Source: JACNIV01 sp965370415
GTDB taxonomy: Bacteria; Cloacimonadota; Cloacimonadia; Cloacimonadales; TCS61
DNA length: 14,268 bases
Direction: 5' to 3'
Assembly: GCA_965370415.1 (NCBI GenBank)
Contig: CBDUTJ010000058.1
Span: 1 to 14,268 of the forward strand
In this document: in pieces, positions 6,159 to 13,813 of the stretch
Layout of the letters: every line of letters starts with the position of its first letter
How positions within the stretch are numbered: position 1 is the stretch's first letter
Made by a program: the position numbers and the translations under genes
The notes under the pieces: model-generated
Databases searched by the model: none
The model's input: only the letters and a program-made list of their open reading frames with translations
Told to the model about the DNA's origin: nothing

Positions 6159-6650
6159 CCACAAAGTCACTAAGACGCTAAGTTCACAATTTTCATTATA
6201 ATATAATTCTCTTTATTCCTTGCTTAATTAACTGAACATTAAAATTAATAATTAGACCCAATCTTTTCCCAGTAACTTTTAAGTAGCTTAAAACCTGAGG
6301 ATTCCAAACAGGATTGTACTTGTCACATGCTTTTAACTCAATGATAATTTGATCTTCTACAAGCATATCAAGTCGATATCCTTCATCAAAAGTCATGTTG
6401 TCATATTTTATTGGAACATTTACCTGTCTTTTAAACTTTAGATTTCTTTTTGTAAATTCATGACACAAACAAACTTCATAAACCTTTTCAAGTAAACCTG
6501 GTCCAAGAACTTTATGAACGTGATAAGCAGCATCTACAATCTGTTTTGCAATTCTTTCTGTTTCTTCTGGAAGATTTTCATATTTCATATTTATATAAAT
6601 TACCTTCTCTGTCCATTTTTATGTATTCTGGTGACTTCGTGTCTTGGTGG
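6159..6650. mobile_element. Candidate GxxExxY cassette bounded by inverted octamer repeats
   Basis: The arms are 6159-6182 (plus strand) and 6628-6650 (minus strand). Read inward, each is a C followed by about three units of the octamer CACNAAGN. The left arm gives CACAAAGT, CACTAAGA, CGCTAAG; the right arm gives CACCAAGA, CACGAAGT, CACCAG. The right arm touches the stop codon of the upstream oxidoreductase and the left arm ends six bases before the ribosome binding site of the next gene. Between them lies a single GxxExxY gene. No clear target-site duplication and no transposase are seen, so calling it mobile is inference from position, repeats and family habit. Confidence 0.5.
6196..6588 (-). 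CDS. GxxExxY protein (PD-(D/E)XK nuclease superfamily)
   Basis: This 130-residue protein has the name-giving motif G31-L-L-E34-K-V-Y37 (context VLGPGLLEKVYE) and a nuclease-like core, D74 in YRLDMLV followed by E84-L-K86 in IIIELKA. The core matches the D-x(n)-E-x-K of the PD-(D/E)XK fold. The length is typical of the family. The biochemical function of GxxExxY proteins is not established; the fold suggests nucleic acid binding or cleavage. Only a weak ribosome binding site (AGAAGG, about 14 bases from the ATG) is visible. The gene is unrelated in function to its operon neighbours and is framed by the repeat arms described at 6159-6650, which suggests it was inserted between two partner genes. 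Confidence 0.9.
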   Translation of the reverse strand: MKYENLPEETERIAKQIVDAAYHVHKVLGPGLLEKVYEVCLCHEFTKRNLKFKRQVNVPIKYDNMTFDEGYRLDMLVEDQIIIELKACDKYNPVWNPQVLSYLKVTGKRLGLIINFNVQLIKQGIKRIIL

Positions 6651-8726
6651 TTATCTTTTCTTTCCATTGGCAAATTTGCCCAGCGGCACTTCCACAAAGA
6701 GCGGTCTTCTTGTGTTCGGTTCGATCTCTTGCAGGGAAATTCCTTCCTGCCTGAAAATCTGTTTGATAAGATTGTCACAGCTTTTAGCGCCACAGGCTCC
6801 CATTCCTGCCCGGGTCAATGCTTTGATCTGGTTAATATCAACGATTCCTTTTTTGATCAGTTCCCTAACCTCACCGGCAGTTACACGTTCACATAAACAT
6901 ACCATTTCCTGGTCGGCTATTATACTTTCAGTAGTTTTTTTACCAGTGGGAAAAGTAACTTCTTCCTTCTGTATCGTGAAGGAAACCACCTTTTTTGCAA
7001 TACTTTTGGGAACCCTGATTTTTATCAGTACGGTTTTGTTATTAATTTTCAAATCAACAATATCTATAATTTCAAAATCACCCAACACATTACCATCAAT
7101 ATCGTCACAATGAACTTTTTCACCGATCTCCACTTTATGATTTGAAACCTCATAGGGTAAGGTTACAATCGGAAATTCTTTGTCTTTCCTGAAATCAACC
7201 AGAGTTATTGCCAACCCCGGACAGATAGTTACACATTTACCACAGCCAATGCAACTACCTTCATAATAAGGAAGTCCCAAGATGGGATCATCTTTTATCA
7301 AGATAGAGTTTGTGGGACAGATCGTGATGCAGGGATTGCATGGAATCTCCTGAATACAATGTATGATAGGCATCACGCCATCTTCATCAGCAGGGATTAT
7401 CATTGAATTGATCTTACCCGGTTCGGATTTGAGAATATCAGCTTTTTCATACCAGCTTTGAGGAATCTCTTCGATATCCGCTCCCAATTCTTTTGCTATT
7501 TTCAACCCGGCAATTTTACCATTGAACATAGCAGATGAAGCTTCCGCTATCTCCTGAGCATCTCCCACTGAATATACTTTTATCCCGGCAGTTTCTGCTT
7601 CTTCAGCAAATTCACTAACAGGTTCCAGTCCTACGGCAATAAGAATTGTATCGCATTCAAAAGTTTTTTCGGTACCAGCAAGCGGAGTAAATTTTTCATC
7701 AATCTGAACAATAGTAACAGTTTCTACTTCTTCTTTTCCGCTGGCTTTTAACACAGTATAAGAAGTATATATGGGAACGCCCAGCCGTTTCAATTTATCG
7801 GCATGAACTTTATAGCCACCGCACCTGGGCATGGCTTCTGCCAGACCCACTACATCTATTCCTGCCTGCAAGGCATGGTAACCGGCTATCAAACCAACAT
7901 TTCCTCCACCAACTATAAACAGCTTGTCTGTTGGACGTACCAGATCGCGGTTCACCAAGGTTTGAAAAGCACCTGCACCGTAAATTCCGGAAAGAGTGTT
8001 GCCTTTGAAACACAGAAATTTCTCACGGGCTCCGGCTGCATTAAGAACAATTTTTGGCAGGATAAGTTTATATACTCCATCTTTAATAATTCCTACTTTC
8101 TTATCTTTATAAACATACAGTGCCGTGCTATTCGTCCACACTTCAATATTTGGATTTTGTATTACTTTTTCGGTAAGTATTTTGCCAATATCATTACCGC
8201 GTGTTCCGGCATAAGAATCTTCCACCGAACCGAAAAATTTATGAGTTTGCAGAACAAGCTTCCCACCCAGTTCATTTTTATCATCTACAAGCAGAGTTTT
8301 AATTCCATTCTCTCCCAGTTCGATAGCAGCGGAAAGCCCCGATGGACCACCACCAATGATCAGTACATCGAATTTAAGGTGCTGGATATCACTTGTATCG
8401 GGTTCTTTATCCACCAGTGGTAATACCGGAAGCCCTTCCACACTTTCTACATGCATTCCAAGTATAACTTCTACCATGCAAGATTTTACAGGGATTCCAT
8501 TAGCTATTACAGTACATTTTGCACATTGTCCGTTAGCGCAGTACATACCCTGTGAGCTGCCATCTTTGGGGTGATGACCAAAGATCTTAATACCATTCGC
8601 AAATAAAGCAGATGAAATCACCTCACCTTTCAGTGCTTTCAGAAGTTTACCATTCCAGTAAAAAGAAATTTCTTTGCGGTCCGGGATTGGTAAAATGGGG
8701 TGAACTTTTATGCGATTCTTGTTCAT
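6651..8726 (-). CDS. Fused [2Fe-2S]/FAD-NAD/2x[4Fe-4S]/BFD oxidoreductase (sarcosine oxidase alpha/HcnAB-like)
   Basis: The protein has 691 residues. I preferred the ATG at 8726 to one four codons upstream because GGAG (8733-8736) precedes it by six bases. The domains are as follows. (1) A Fer2-type [2Fe-2S] domain, residues about 18-100, with C63-x4-C68-x2-C71-x11-C83. (2) An FAD fold with GGGPSG at 125-130 and an NAD(P)-type GGGNVG at 273-278. (3) A ferredoxin domain with C457-x5-C463-x2-C466-x3-C470 and C492-x2-C495-x2-C498-x3-C502. (4) An unassigned linker, about 519-600. (5) A BFD-like [2Fe-2S] domain with C610-x-C612-x32-C645-x4-C650. In relatives (HcnA/HcnB, sarcosine oxidase alpha, dye-linked proline dehydrogenase) these parts carry electrons from the DAO subunit. 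Here they are fused in one chain. It should be soluble and cytoplasmic and pair with the product at 4990-6141. Confidence 0.9.
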   Translation of the reverse strand: MNKNRIKVHPILPIPDRKEISFYWNGKLLKALKGEVISSALFANGIKIFGHHPKDGSSQGMYCANGQCAKCTVIANGIPVKSCMVEVILGMHVESVEGLPVLPLVDKEPDTSDIQHLKFDVLIIGGGPSGLSAAIELGENGIKTLLVDDKNELGGKLVLQTHKFFGSVEDSYAGTRGNDIGKILTEKVIQNPNIEVWTNSTALYVYKDKKVGIIKDGVYKLILPKIVLNAAGAREKFLCFKGNTLSGIYGAGAFQTLVNRDLVRPTDKLFIVGGGNVGLIAGYHALQAGIDVVGLAEAMPRCGGYKVHADKLKRLGVPIYTSYTVLKASGKEEVETVTIVQIDEKFTPLAGTEKTFECDTILIAVGLEPVSEFAEEAETAGIKVYSVGDAQEIAEASSAMFNGKIAGLKIAKELGADIEEIPQSWYEKADILKSEPGKINSMIIPADEDGVMPIIHCIQEIPCNPCITICPTNSILIKDDPILGLPYYEGSCIGCGKCVTICPGLAITLVDFRKDKEFPIVTLPYEVSNHKVEIGEKVHCDDIDGNVLGDFEIIDIVDLKINNKTVLIKIRVPKSIAKKVVSFTIQKEEVTFPTGKKTTESIIADQEMVCLCERVTAGEVRELIKKGIVDINQIKALTRAGMGACGAKSCDNLIKQIFRQEGISLQEIEPNTRRPLFVEVPLGKFANGKKR

Positions 8727-9085
8727 CTGCAACTCCATTTTCTATTATAAATTTAGCTTCTTAAAATTTTTCATTTGTATGTATGTCAAGAAAAAGGTTT
8801 TCTTCAAATATTGAACACAACAAATAAATTTATACTTGACATAAGAATTAATCATTTCGTTTTTTATATCATTAAAAATGATGTAATTTGATAAATTACG
8901 TGAGAAGAAGAGCAAGGAGTTTTTCTTGATTTTTTATTTCGTGGAGTCCAATTTATTATTTAATGAATCGTTATATTTAAACAAAAAACCGTAAATTTCA
9001 AAGTAAGGGAATAAGGGAAATTGAATAATACTATCGAAAAAAATGTAATTGTGTAAATGAAAATCAAAAGAAAGAAGGAGAAAGA
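8727..9085. promoter_or_regulatory. Divergent intergenic region between the flavoenzyme operon and the BMP importer
   Basis: This 359-bp AT-rich region holds no gene. A perfect 9-bp inverted pair, TATGTCAAG (8782-8790) and CTTGACATA (8835-8843), places a TTGACA facing outward on each strand, 44 bases apart, like two divergent -35 boxes. Good -10 boxes at 17 bases are not seen for either. A minus-strand TATAAT (8744-8749) lies very close to the leftward start. The importer would have a leader of roughly 200 bases. I looked for known riboswitch cores and recognise none. The region ends in a strong AAGGAG ribosome binding site at 9075-9080. Confidence 0.4.
8868..8899. promoter_or_regulatory. Two adjacent palindromes, candidate operator
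   Basis: ATCATT-AAA-AATGAT (8868-8882) is followed at once by GTAATTT-GAT-AAATTAC (8883-8899). Both are perfect interrupted palindromes with 3-base centres. The second extends imperfectly to 8881-8901. They lie about 25 bases downstream of the rightward TTGACA box, a usual place for a repressor site. No regulator gene is in the window, so the binding protein is unknown. Confidence 0.4.
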
Positions 9086-10174
9086 ATGAAAAAATTTTTA
9101 TGGATTATTATTGCTTTATTAGTTGTAGCCATGATCGTGGGTTGCGGTCAGCAGGGTGCTAAAGGCAAGAAGTTGAACATTGCGTTTGTTTATGTAGGCC
9201 CCATCGGTGATGCAGGTTGGACCTATGCTCACAACGATGGTCGTCTTGCCCTGGAAGAACTTGATTTCGTAGAAAAAACCGTTTATGTGGAAAGCGTTCC
9301 CGAGGGTGCTGAAGCCGTACGTCCCATAACGCAACTGGCTGAAGCGGGTAATGATATTATTTTCACAACATCATTCGGTTTCATGGATCCTACACTTGAA
9401 GTAGCTGAAAAATACCCCGACAAAGTATTTATGCATTGCAGTGGCTATAAAACTTCAGAAAATATGGGAGCTTATTTTGGCAGGATGTACCAGGCTAAAT
9501 ATTTGGGTGGTATCGTAGCAGGTTCTATGTCTAAAGCTGGCAAGATCGGCTATGTTGCACCGCATCCCATTCCAGAAGTTATCCGTCTTATCAGTGCTTT
9601 CACACTGGGTGCACAAAGTGTAAATCCCGATGCTGTGGTTCATATTGTTTGGACGAATTCCTGGTTCGACCCTGCCAAGGAAATGGATGCAGCCAATTCC
9701 ATGATAGAACTTGGTTGTGATGTTATTACTCAAGGGGCAGACTCTGCCGGTCCTCAGCAGGCAGCAGAGAAACATGGTGTATGGTCTCTTGGCTATGACA
9801 GCGATATGGCAAAATTCGCTCCTAAAGTTCACTTAACTGCTCCTGTATGGCATTGGAGTGTTTTCTATAATAAAATAGCCGAGCAGGTTTACAAAGGCAC
9901 CTGGAAATCTGCTGATGATTGGTGGGGAATTGAAACAGGCCTTATTGGTCTATCTCCATACAACGATGCTGTTCCTCAAGATGTAAGAGATCTTGTAGAA
10001 ACCACAAAGCAAGCAATCATCGACAAAGAATTCCACTGCTTCAATGGACCTGTCTACGATCAGAAAGGAACTCTTAAAGTTAATGAAGGTGAACATCTTA
10101 CAGACGAGCAAATGCTCAGCATGGACTGGTTTGTAAAAGGCGTTATAGGCTCCATTCCAAAATCAGGAGAATAA
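9086..10174 (+). CDS. BMP-family ABC transporter substrate-binding lipoprotein
   Basis: This 362-residue protein starts at 9086 with AAGGAG five bases upstream. The N-terminus is a lipoprotein signal (MKKFLWIIIALLVVAMIVGC) with the lipobox I17-V18-G19-C20, so it should be anchored through Cys20. The mature part begins KLNIAFVYVGPIGDAGWTYAHNDG, the usual BMP/PnrA start. It continues with the family blocks TTSFGFMD, YFGRMYQAKYLGGIVAG, DVITQGADSAGPQQAAE and LGYDSDM. Characterised BMP proteins (Treponema PnrA, Bacillus NupN) bind purine nucleosides. The ligand of this subgroup is not certain, and the neighbouring amine-oxidase-type operon hints that it could differ. A strong hairpin follows the stop codon, so this gene is likely expressed above the rest of the importer. 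Confidence 0.93.
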   Translation: MKKFLWIIIALLVVAMIVGCGQQGAKGKKLNIAFVYVGPIGDAGWTYAHNDGRLALEELDFVEKTVYVESVPEGAEAVRPITQLAEAGNDIIFTTSFGFMDPTLEVAEKYPDKVFMHCSGYKTSENMGAYFGRMYQAKYLGGIVAGSMSKAGKIGYVAPHPIPEVIRLISAFTLGAQSVNPDAVVHIVWTNSWFDPAKEMDAANSMIELGCDVITQGADSAGPQQAAEKHGVWSLGYDSDMAKFAPKVHLTAPVWHWSVFYNKIAEQVYKGTWKSADDWWGIETGLIGLSPYNDAVPQDVRDLVETTKQAIIDKEFHCFNGPVYDQKGTLKVNEGEHLTDEQMLSMDWFVKGVIGSIPKSGE

Positions 10175-10187
10175 TACTGAATTGTTT

Positions 10188-10221
10188 AAAGAGATTAGCC
10201 GCTCGGCTAATCTCTTTTTTT
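10188..10221 (+). terminator. Intrinsic terminator/attenuator between lipoprotein and ATPase genes
   Basis: A perfect 13-bp stem (AAAGAGATTAGCC, 10188-10200, with GGCTAATCTCTTT, 10205-10217) closes a GCTC tetraloop and runs into a T tract (10215-10221, then 10223-10227). It lies 13 bases after the lipoprotein stop codon and before the ATPase ribosome binding site. It should end most transcripts and let a fraction continue, giving more binding protein than membrane complex, as is common in binding-protein importers. Confidence 0.88.
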
Positions 10222-10242
10222 CTTTTTGAAAAGGAGTGAATC

Positions 10243-11778
10243 TTGGCTCAAGAACATCCCAATCTTATCCAAATGAAATGTATCACCAAATCATTTTATG
10301 GTACCAAAGCAAATGATAATATAGATTTTGATCTGAAACAGGGTGAGATACATGCCCTGCTGGGAGAGAACGGAACCGGTAAAACCACATTGATGAACAT
10401 ACTCACGGGTGTCTATTTCCCCGAACTTGGTAAAATGTATTTCAAAGGGAAAGAAATATCCTATAAATTTCCCGGTGAAGCTTTGAAAATAGGTATTGGA
10501 ATGGTTCATCAGAGATTCAGCCTGATCGGAAATCTCACCGTATTGGAAAATATCATTCTCGGTTTGCCTTCCAATAAATTTCACCTGAATTTATCAGAAC
10601 GAAAAAAACTGATCACAGAATATGCCGAGAAATATAACTTCTCCGTAGACCTCGATGCAATTGTAGATAAGCTTCCCATAGGGGTAAAACAGAAAGTAGA
10701 AATTCTTAAAATGCTGGTGCGGGAAGTGGATGTTCTTATTGTGGACGAACCTACCACAGTTCTCACCAAGCAGGAAACCGATAACCTGATAGATATTCTA
10801 AAAAAAATAGCCTCCACCGGCAAAGGTGTGATCTTTATTTCGCATAAAATGAAAGTAGTTCGACGGGTAGCCGACCGGATCACTGTGCTTCGCAAAGGTA
10901 AAAACATAGGTACTGTTCAGCCGGAAGAGGTTTCTTCACATGAACTGGCCAAGATGATGGTGGGACGCATAATTGAAAGTTCCACAGAAAGAATTTCCCG
11001 GAAATCTCAAAAGAAGATCTTGCAGGTGGAAAACCTGCATGTACATTCCGATAAAGGGCTTCTGGCTGTAGATTCTCTTTCTTTTGAAGTGTTTAAGGGT
11101 GAAATTTTAGGAATTGCCGGAGTTTCGGGTAATGGGCAAACAGAACTGGCAGAAGCACTCACGGGAAACAGGAAAGTACGAGATGGAAAGATCTGGTTCA
11201 AAGACAGGGTTATTACCAATCATTCGGCTATGGAAAGGATCGATGATGGTATCAGTTACATTCCTGCCGACCGCGTAAATGTGGGAGTTGCCGGGCAGAG
11301 AAGCATCTGGGAAAACCTGGGATTAAAAATATACAGGAAAGCAGAATACCGTAAGGGCTTTCTTCTGAACAATAAAAAAATAAAAAATTATGCTGAACAA
11401 ATAATTAAAAAATATGATATCCTGCAGCCGGGAATTAGTTTTCCTTCTCTGCTTCTTTCCGGAGGAAATTTGCAAAAACTTATCATTGGCAGAGAGATAG
11501 AAACGGAAAGTGAATTATATGTAAGCGTGTACCCTACTCGCGGACTGGATGTGGGAGCCACCGATTTTGTTCGCAACTCGATAATGGGTCTACGCAATTC
11601 AGGCAAAGCGGTGATCTTGATCTCCGGTGACCTGGATGAGATATTCAGTCTTTCCGACCGGATCGCAGTGATGTTCGAAGGTAATTTTGTAAGTGTTTTT
11701 GAAAATGGTAAATATGATGTAGCTCAGATCGGTTTGATGATGAGTGGTCATCCTGAAGAAGAGATATTAAAAAATTGA
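10243..11778 (+). CDS. BMP-type ABC transporter ATPase, two fused ABC domains (NupO-like)
   Basis: This 511-residue protein starts at a TTG (10243), supported by AAGGAG (10231-10236) six bases upstream; the first in-frame ATG, ten codons on, has no ribosome binding site. The N-terminal ABC domain has Walker A GENGTGKTT (41-49), a Q-loop (VHQRFSL), a divergent signature LPIGVKQKVEILK, Walker B VLIVDEPTT and the H-loop ISHK. The C-terminal domain has a degenerate Walker A (GVSGNGQTEL, no Lys), a good signature LSGGNLQK, and a changed Walker B region (SVYPTRGLDVG) with ISGDLDE in place of the His switch. Asymmetry with a weak second site is normal for the sugar/nucleoside (RbsA/NupO/YufO) class. 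It powers the permeases encoded next. Confidence 0.93.
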   Translation: MAQEHPNLIQMKCITKSFYGTKANDNIDFDLKQGEIHALLGENGTGKTTLMNILTGVYFPELGKMYFKGKEISYKFPGEALKIGIGMVHQRFSLIGNLTVLENIILGLPSNKFHLNLSERKKLITEYAEKYNFSVDLDAIVDKLPIGVKQKVEILKMLVREVDVLIVDEPTTVLTKQETDNLIDILKKIASTGKGVIFISHKMKVVRRVADRITVLRKGKNIGTVQPEEVSSHELAKMMVGRIIESSTERISRKSQKKILQVENLHVHSDKGLLAVDSLSFEVFKGEILGIAGVSGNGQTELAEALTGNRKVRDGKIWFKDRVITNHSAMERIDDGISYIPADRVNVGVAGQRSIWENLGLKIYRKAEYRKGFLLNNKKIKNYAEQIIKKYDILQPGISFPSLLLSGGNLQKLIIGREIETESELYVSVYPTRGLDVGATDFVRNSIMGLRNSGKAVILISGDLDEIFSLSDRIAVMFEGNFVSVFENGKYDVAQIGLMMSGHPEEEILKN

Positions 11779-11804
11779 TCTGCCTTCTGAAATGGAGATT
11801 GTGA

Positions 11805-12869
11805 ATGTTTAAATATAAAATTCAGATAGAACAGAGAGAAAGAGTTTCGAACCGGCAGGAAGCGCTAATCACGTTTTATGCCATTGTGGCTGCCCTCACC
11901 CTTACCGGGATATTCATCACCTTAAATGGTGTAAATCCATTCATTGCCTTCTGGCAGATAATACGCACCACAATAGGTTCATCTTACGGCCTTTCCGAAA
12001 CTATTATAAAAAGTATTCCCCTTATCTTTACCGGGCTGGCTGTGGCTGTGGCTCTTAACAGCAAATTATGGAACATTGGAGCAGAAGGACAGCTATATTT
12101 TGGTGCGCTTTTTGCCACCTGGTTCATCCTGAAATGTCCCACACTTCCACGTACAATACAAATTCCCGTACTTCTTCTTTTTGGTTTCCTGGGAGGAGCC
12201 TTCTGGGCTTTGATACCGGCTATATTAAAATTAAAATTCAAAATGAACGAAGTCATCTCTACCTTATTATTGAATTATGTAGCAATATACATCGTAGATT
12301 ATTTTGTTTTCGGTTCATGGAAAGGAAAGGATAATTTTCCATACACAGCACAGTTTTCTATGGAAAGCAGATTATGGCGGCTCGGTTTTGGCAGAGTTCA
12401 TGCCGGGCTTATCGTAGCTCTACTGCTTGTGGTGGTTATCTACTTCCTGATGAAATATACGGAATGGGGCTACAAGGTTAAGATCACCGGTTCGAGCTTG
12501 AAAGCCGCCAAATATGCCGGTATTAATATTAATAAAACAATGTTCACGGTTTTCCTGCTTAGTGGCGGAATTGCCGGATTAGCCGGAGTTAGTGAGATCA
12601 CAGGTATACAGTTCAAGTTGCATCATGCCATATCCAGTCAATATGGTTATACAGGCATCATCGTAGCCTGGCTGGCACGTTCCAATCCCTTTGTTATCGT
12701 AGGTTTCGCTTTCTTCCTCAGCATTCTTCTCATCGGGGCGGAAATGCTGCAGATCACCATGGGTTTACCGGCGGCAGTAGGCACAATAATGCAAAGCCTT
12801 ATCCTCTTCTCTATCCTGGGAAGTGAACTTTTTAAAAATTACAAGATCAAGATCAGGAAGGGGGAATAA
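11805..12869 (+). CDS. BMP-type ABC transporter permease 1 (NupP-like)
   Basis: This 354-residue inner membrane protein starts at the ATG at 11805 with GGAG (11794-11797) upstream. It has many hydrophobic segments, roughly 8-10. The first is at about 22-42 (LITFYAIVAALTLTGIFITL), followed by the family blocks NGVNPFIAFWQI, SIPLIFTGLAVAVAL and WNIGAEGQLYFGALFATW. A central NEVISTLLLNYVAIYIVDYF segment follows, and a C-terminal block TGIIVAWLARSNPFVIV. These are typical of the branched-chain-type permeases (BPD_transp_2) of BMP importers. Its stop TAA overlaps the ATG of the second permease by one base (TAATG), so the pair is translationally coupled and should form the heterodimeric channel. 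Confidence 0.93.
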   Translation: MFKYKIQIEQRERVSNRQEALITFYAIVAALTLTGIFITLNGVNPFIAFWQIIRTTIGSSYGLSETIIKSIPLIFTGLAVAVALNSKLWNIGAEGQLYFGALFATWFILKCPTLPRTIQIPVLLLFGFLGGAFWALIPAILKLKFKMNEVISTLLLNYVAIYIVDYFVFGSWKGKDNFPYTAQFSMESRLWRLGFGRVHAGLIVALLLVVVIYFLMKYTEWGYKVKITGSSLKAAKYAGININKTMFTVFLLSGGIAGLAGVSEITGIQFKLHHAISSQYGYTGIIVAWLARSNPFVIVGFAFFLSILLIGAEMLQITMGLPAAVGTIMQSLILFSILGSELFKNYKIKIRKGE

Positions 12870-13813
12870 TGAGTTTTGCAGTAATTATCGTTTCCCTTTT
12901 ATCTGCCACCATACGCAGCGGAACCATAGTTCTTTATTCTACTGTTGGCGCTATTTTCAATGAACGCAGCGGTATCTTGAACCTGGGTATAGAAGGTATG
13001 ATGCTGATGGGTGCGTTCATGGGATTTTACGTTGCCCTGCATACAAGCAGCCTTTTCCTGGCTATTTTATGTGCTGCCATCGTAGGGGGATTAATGGCAT
13101 TGATCCATGCTTTCATAACTATTACGATGCGTGCCAATCAGGTGGTTTCCGGGTTGGCTCTTACCATGTTCGGCGGCGGGATGAGCGCTTATTTTGGCAA
13201 AGACCTGGTAGGCGTTACACTTTCTGCCAAAGTAATGCAGGCTATCGAACCTATTCCCATTCCTGTTTTAAATGACATTCCAATATTAGGAGATATTCTA
13301 TTCAACCACAATATCCTGGTTTACATTTCGTTCGTTATTCCCTTTGCAGCCTGGTATGTTCTGAACAAAACCAAATGGGGACTGGCTATCCGCAGCAGCG
13401 GAGAAGAACCTCTTTCCAGCGAAATTATGGGAATTAAAGTTATCAAAGTCAGGTATATTTCCACGGTAGTTGGCGGAATTTTCTGTGGAATTGGTGGTGC
13501 TTATCTTTCGGTGTGGTATACTCCCCTCTGGATACAAGGCATGACTTCCGGACGCGGTTGGATCACTATTGCACTGGTAATTTTCTCAAACTGGAATCCA
13601 CTGGCAGCTTTTGGCGGTGCCTATCTTTTTGGAGGGCTGGAAGCTTTTCAACTTCGCCTGCAGGCTCTCGGGTTTAATGTTCCCACCTTTTTGCTTGCCA
13701 CCATACCTTATCTTTTTACGCTCATATTCCTTTTATTGATAACGCTGAAAGGTACTCGGTCCCATCTTCCGAAAAACCTGGGAATGCCCTATTTCCGGGA
13801 GAGCAGAGAATAG
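12869..13813 (+). CDS. BMP-type ABC transporter permease 2 (NupQ-like)
   Basis: This 314-residue membrane protein starts at 12869 inside the overlap with permease 1, behind a purine-rich AGGAAGGGGG (12856-12865). The start MSFAVIIVSLLSATIRSGTI and the block NERSGILNLGIEGMMLMGAF (about 31-50) are hallmarks of the second permease of BMP importers. Further blocks are ANQVVSGLALTMFGGGMSAYFG, WGLAIRSSGEEP, and GRGWITIALVIFSNWNPLAAFGGAYLFGG near the C-terminal end (written here in pieces: GRGWITIALV, IFSNWNPLAA, FGGAYLFGG). Length and hydrophobic pattern fit the family. It is the last gene of the importer. No T-tailed terminator directly follows; a gene-free hairpin-rich stretch does. Confidence 0.93.
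   Translation: MSFAVIIVSLLSATIRSGTIVLYSTVGAIFNERSGILNLGIEGMMLMGAFMGFYVALHTSSLFLAILCAAIVGGLMALIHAFITITMRANQVVSGLALTMFGGGMSAYFGKDLVGVTLSAKVMQAIEPIPIPVLNDIPILGDILFNHNILVYISFVIPFAAWYVLNKTKWGLAIRSSGEEPLSSEIMGIKVIKVRYISTVVGGIFCGIGGAYLSVWYTPLWIQGMTSGRGWITIALVIFSNWNPLAAFGGAYLFGGLEAFQLRLQALGFNVPTFLLATIPYLFTLIFLLLITLKGTRSHLPKNLGMPYFRESRE

Noticed and set aside
6159..6650. CRISPR array
   Set aside because: The repeats are only 8-bp units in two short clusters with no spacers of regular length and no cas genes.
6514..7113. Long plus-strand open frame of 199 codons
   Set aside because: It lies opposite the GxxExxY gene and the conserved BFD domain of the oxidoreductase and has low-complexity Ser/Leu/Ile-rich composition with no family signal. 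It is a shadow frame.
7803..8423. Plus-strand open frame of 206 codons
   Set aside because: It is antisense to the FAD/NAD domain of the oxidoreductase, has no ribosome binding site and no recognisable motif.
8842..9085. Riboswitch in the importer leader
   Set aside because: I compared it by eye with purine, guanidine and SAM-type cores and saw no conserved core. The palindromes are short and AT-rich, fitting an operator better. A covariance-model scan would decide.
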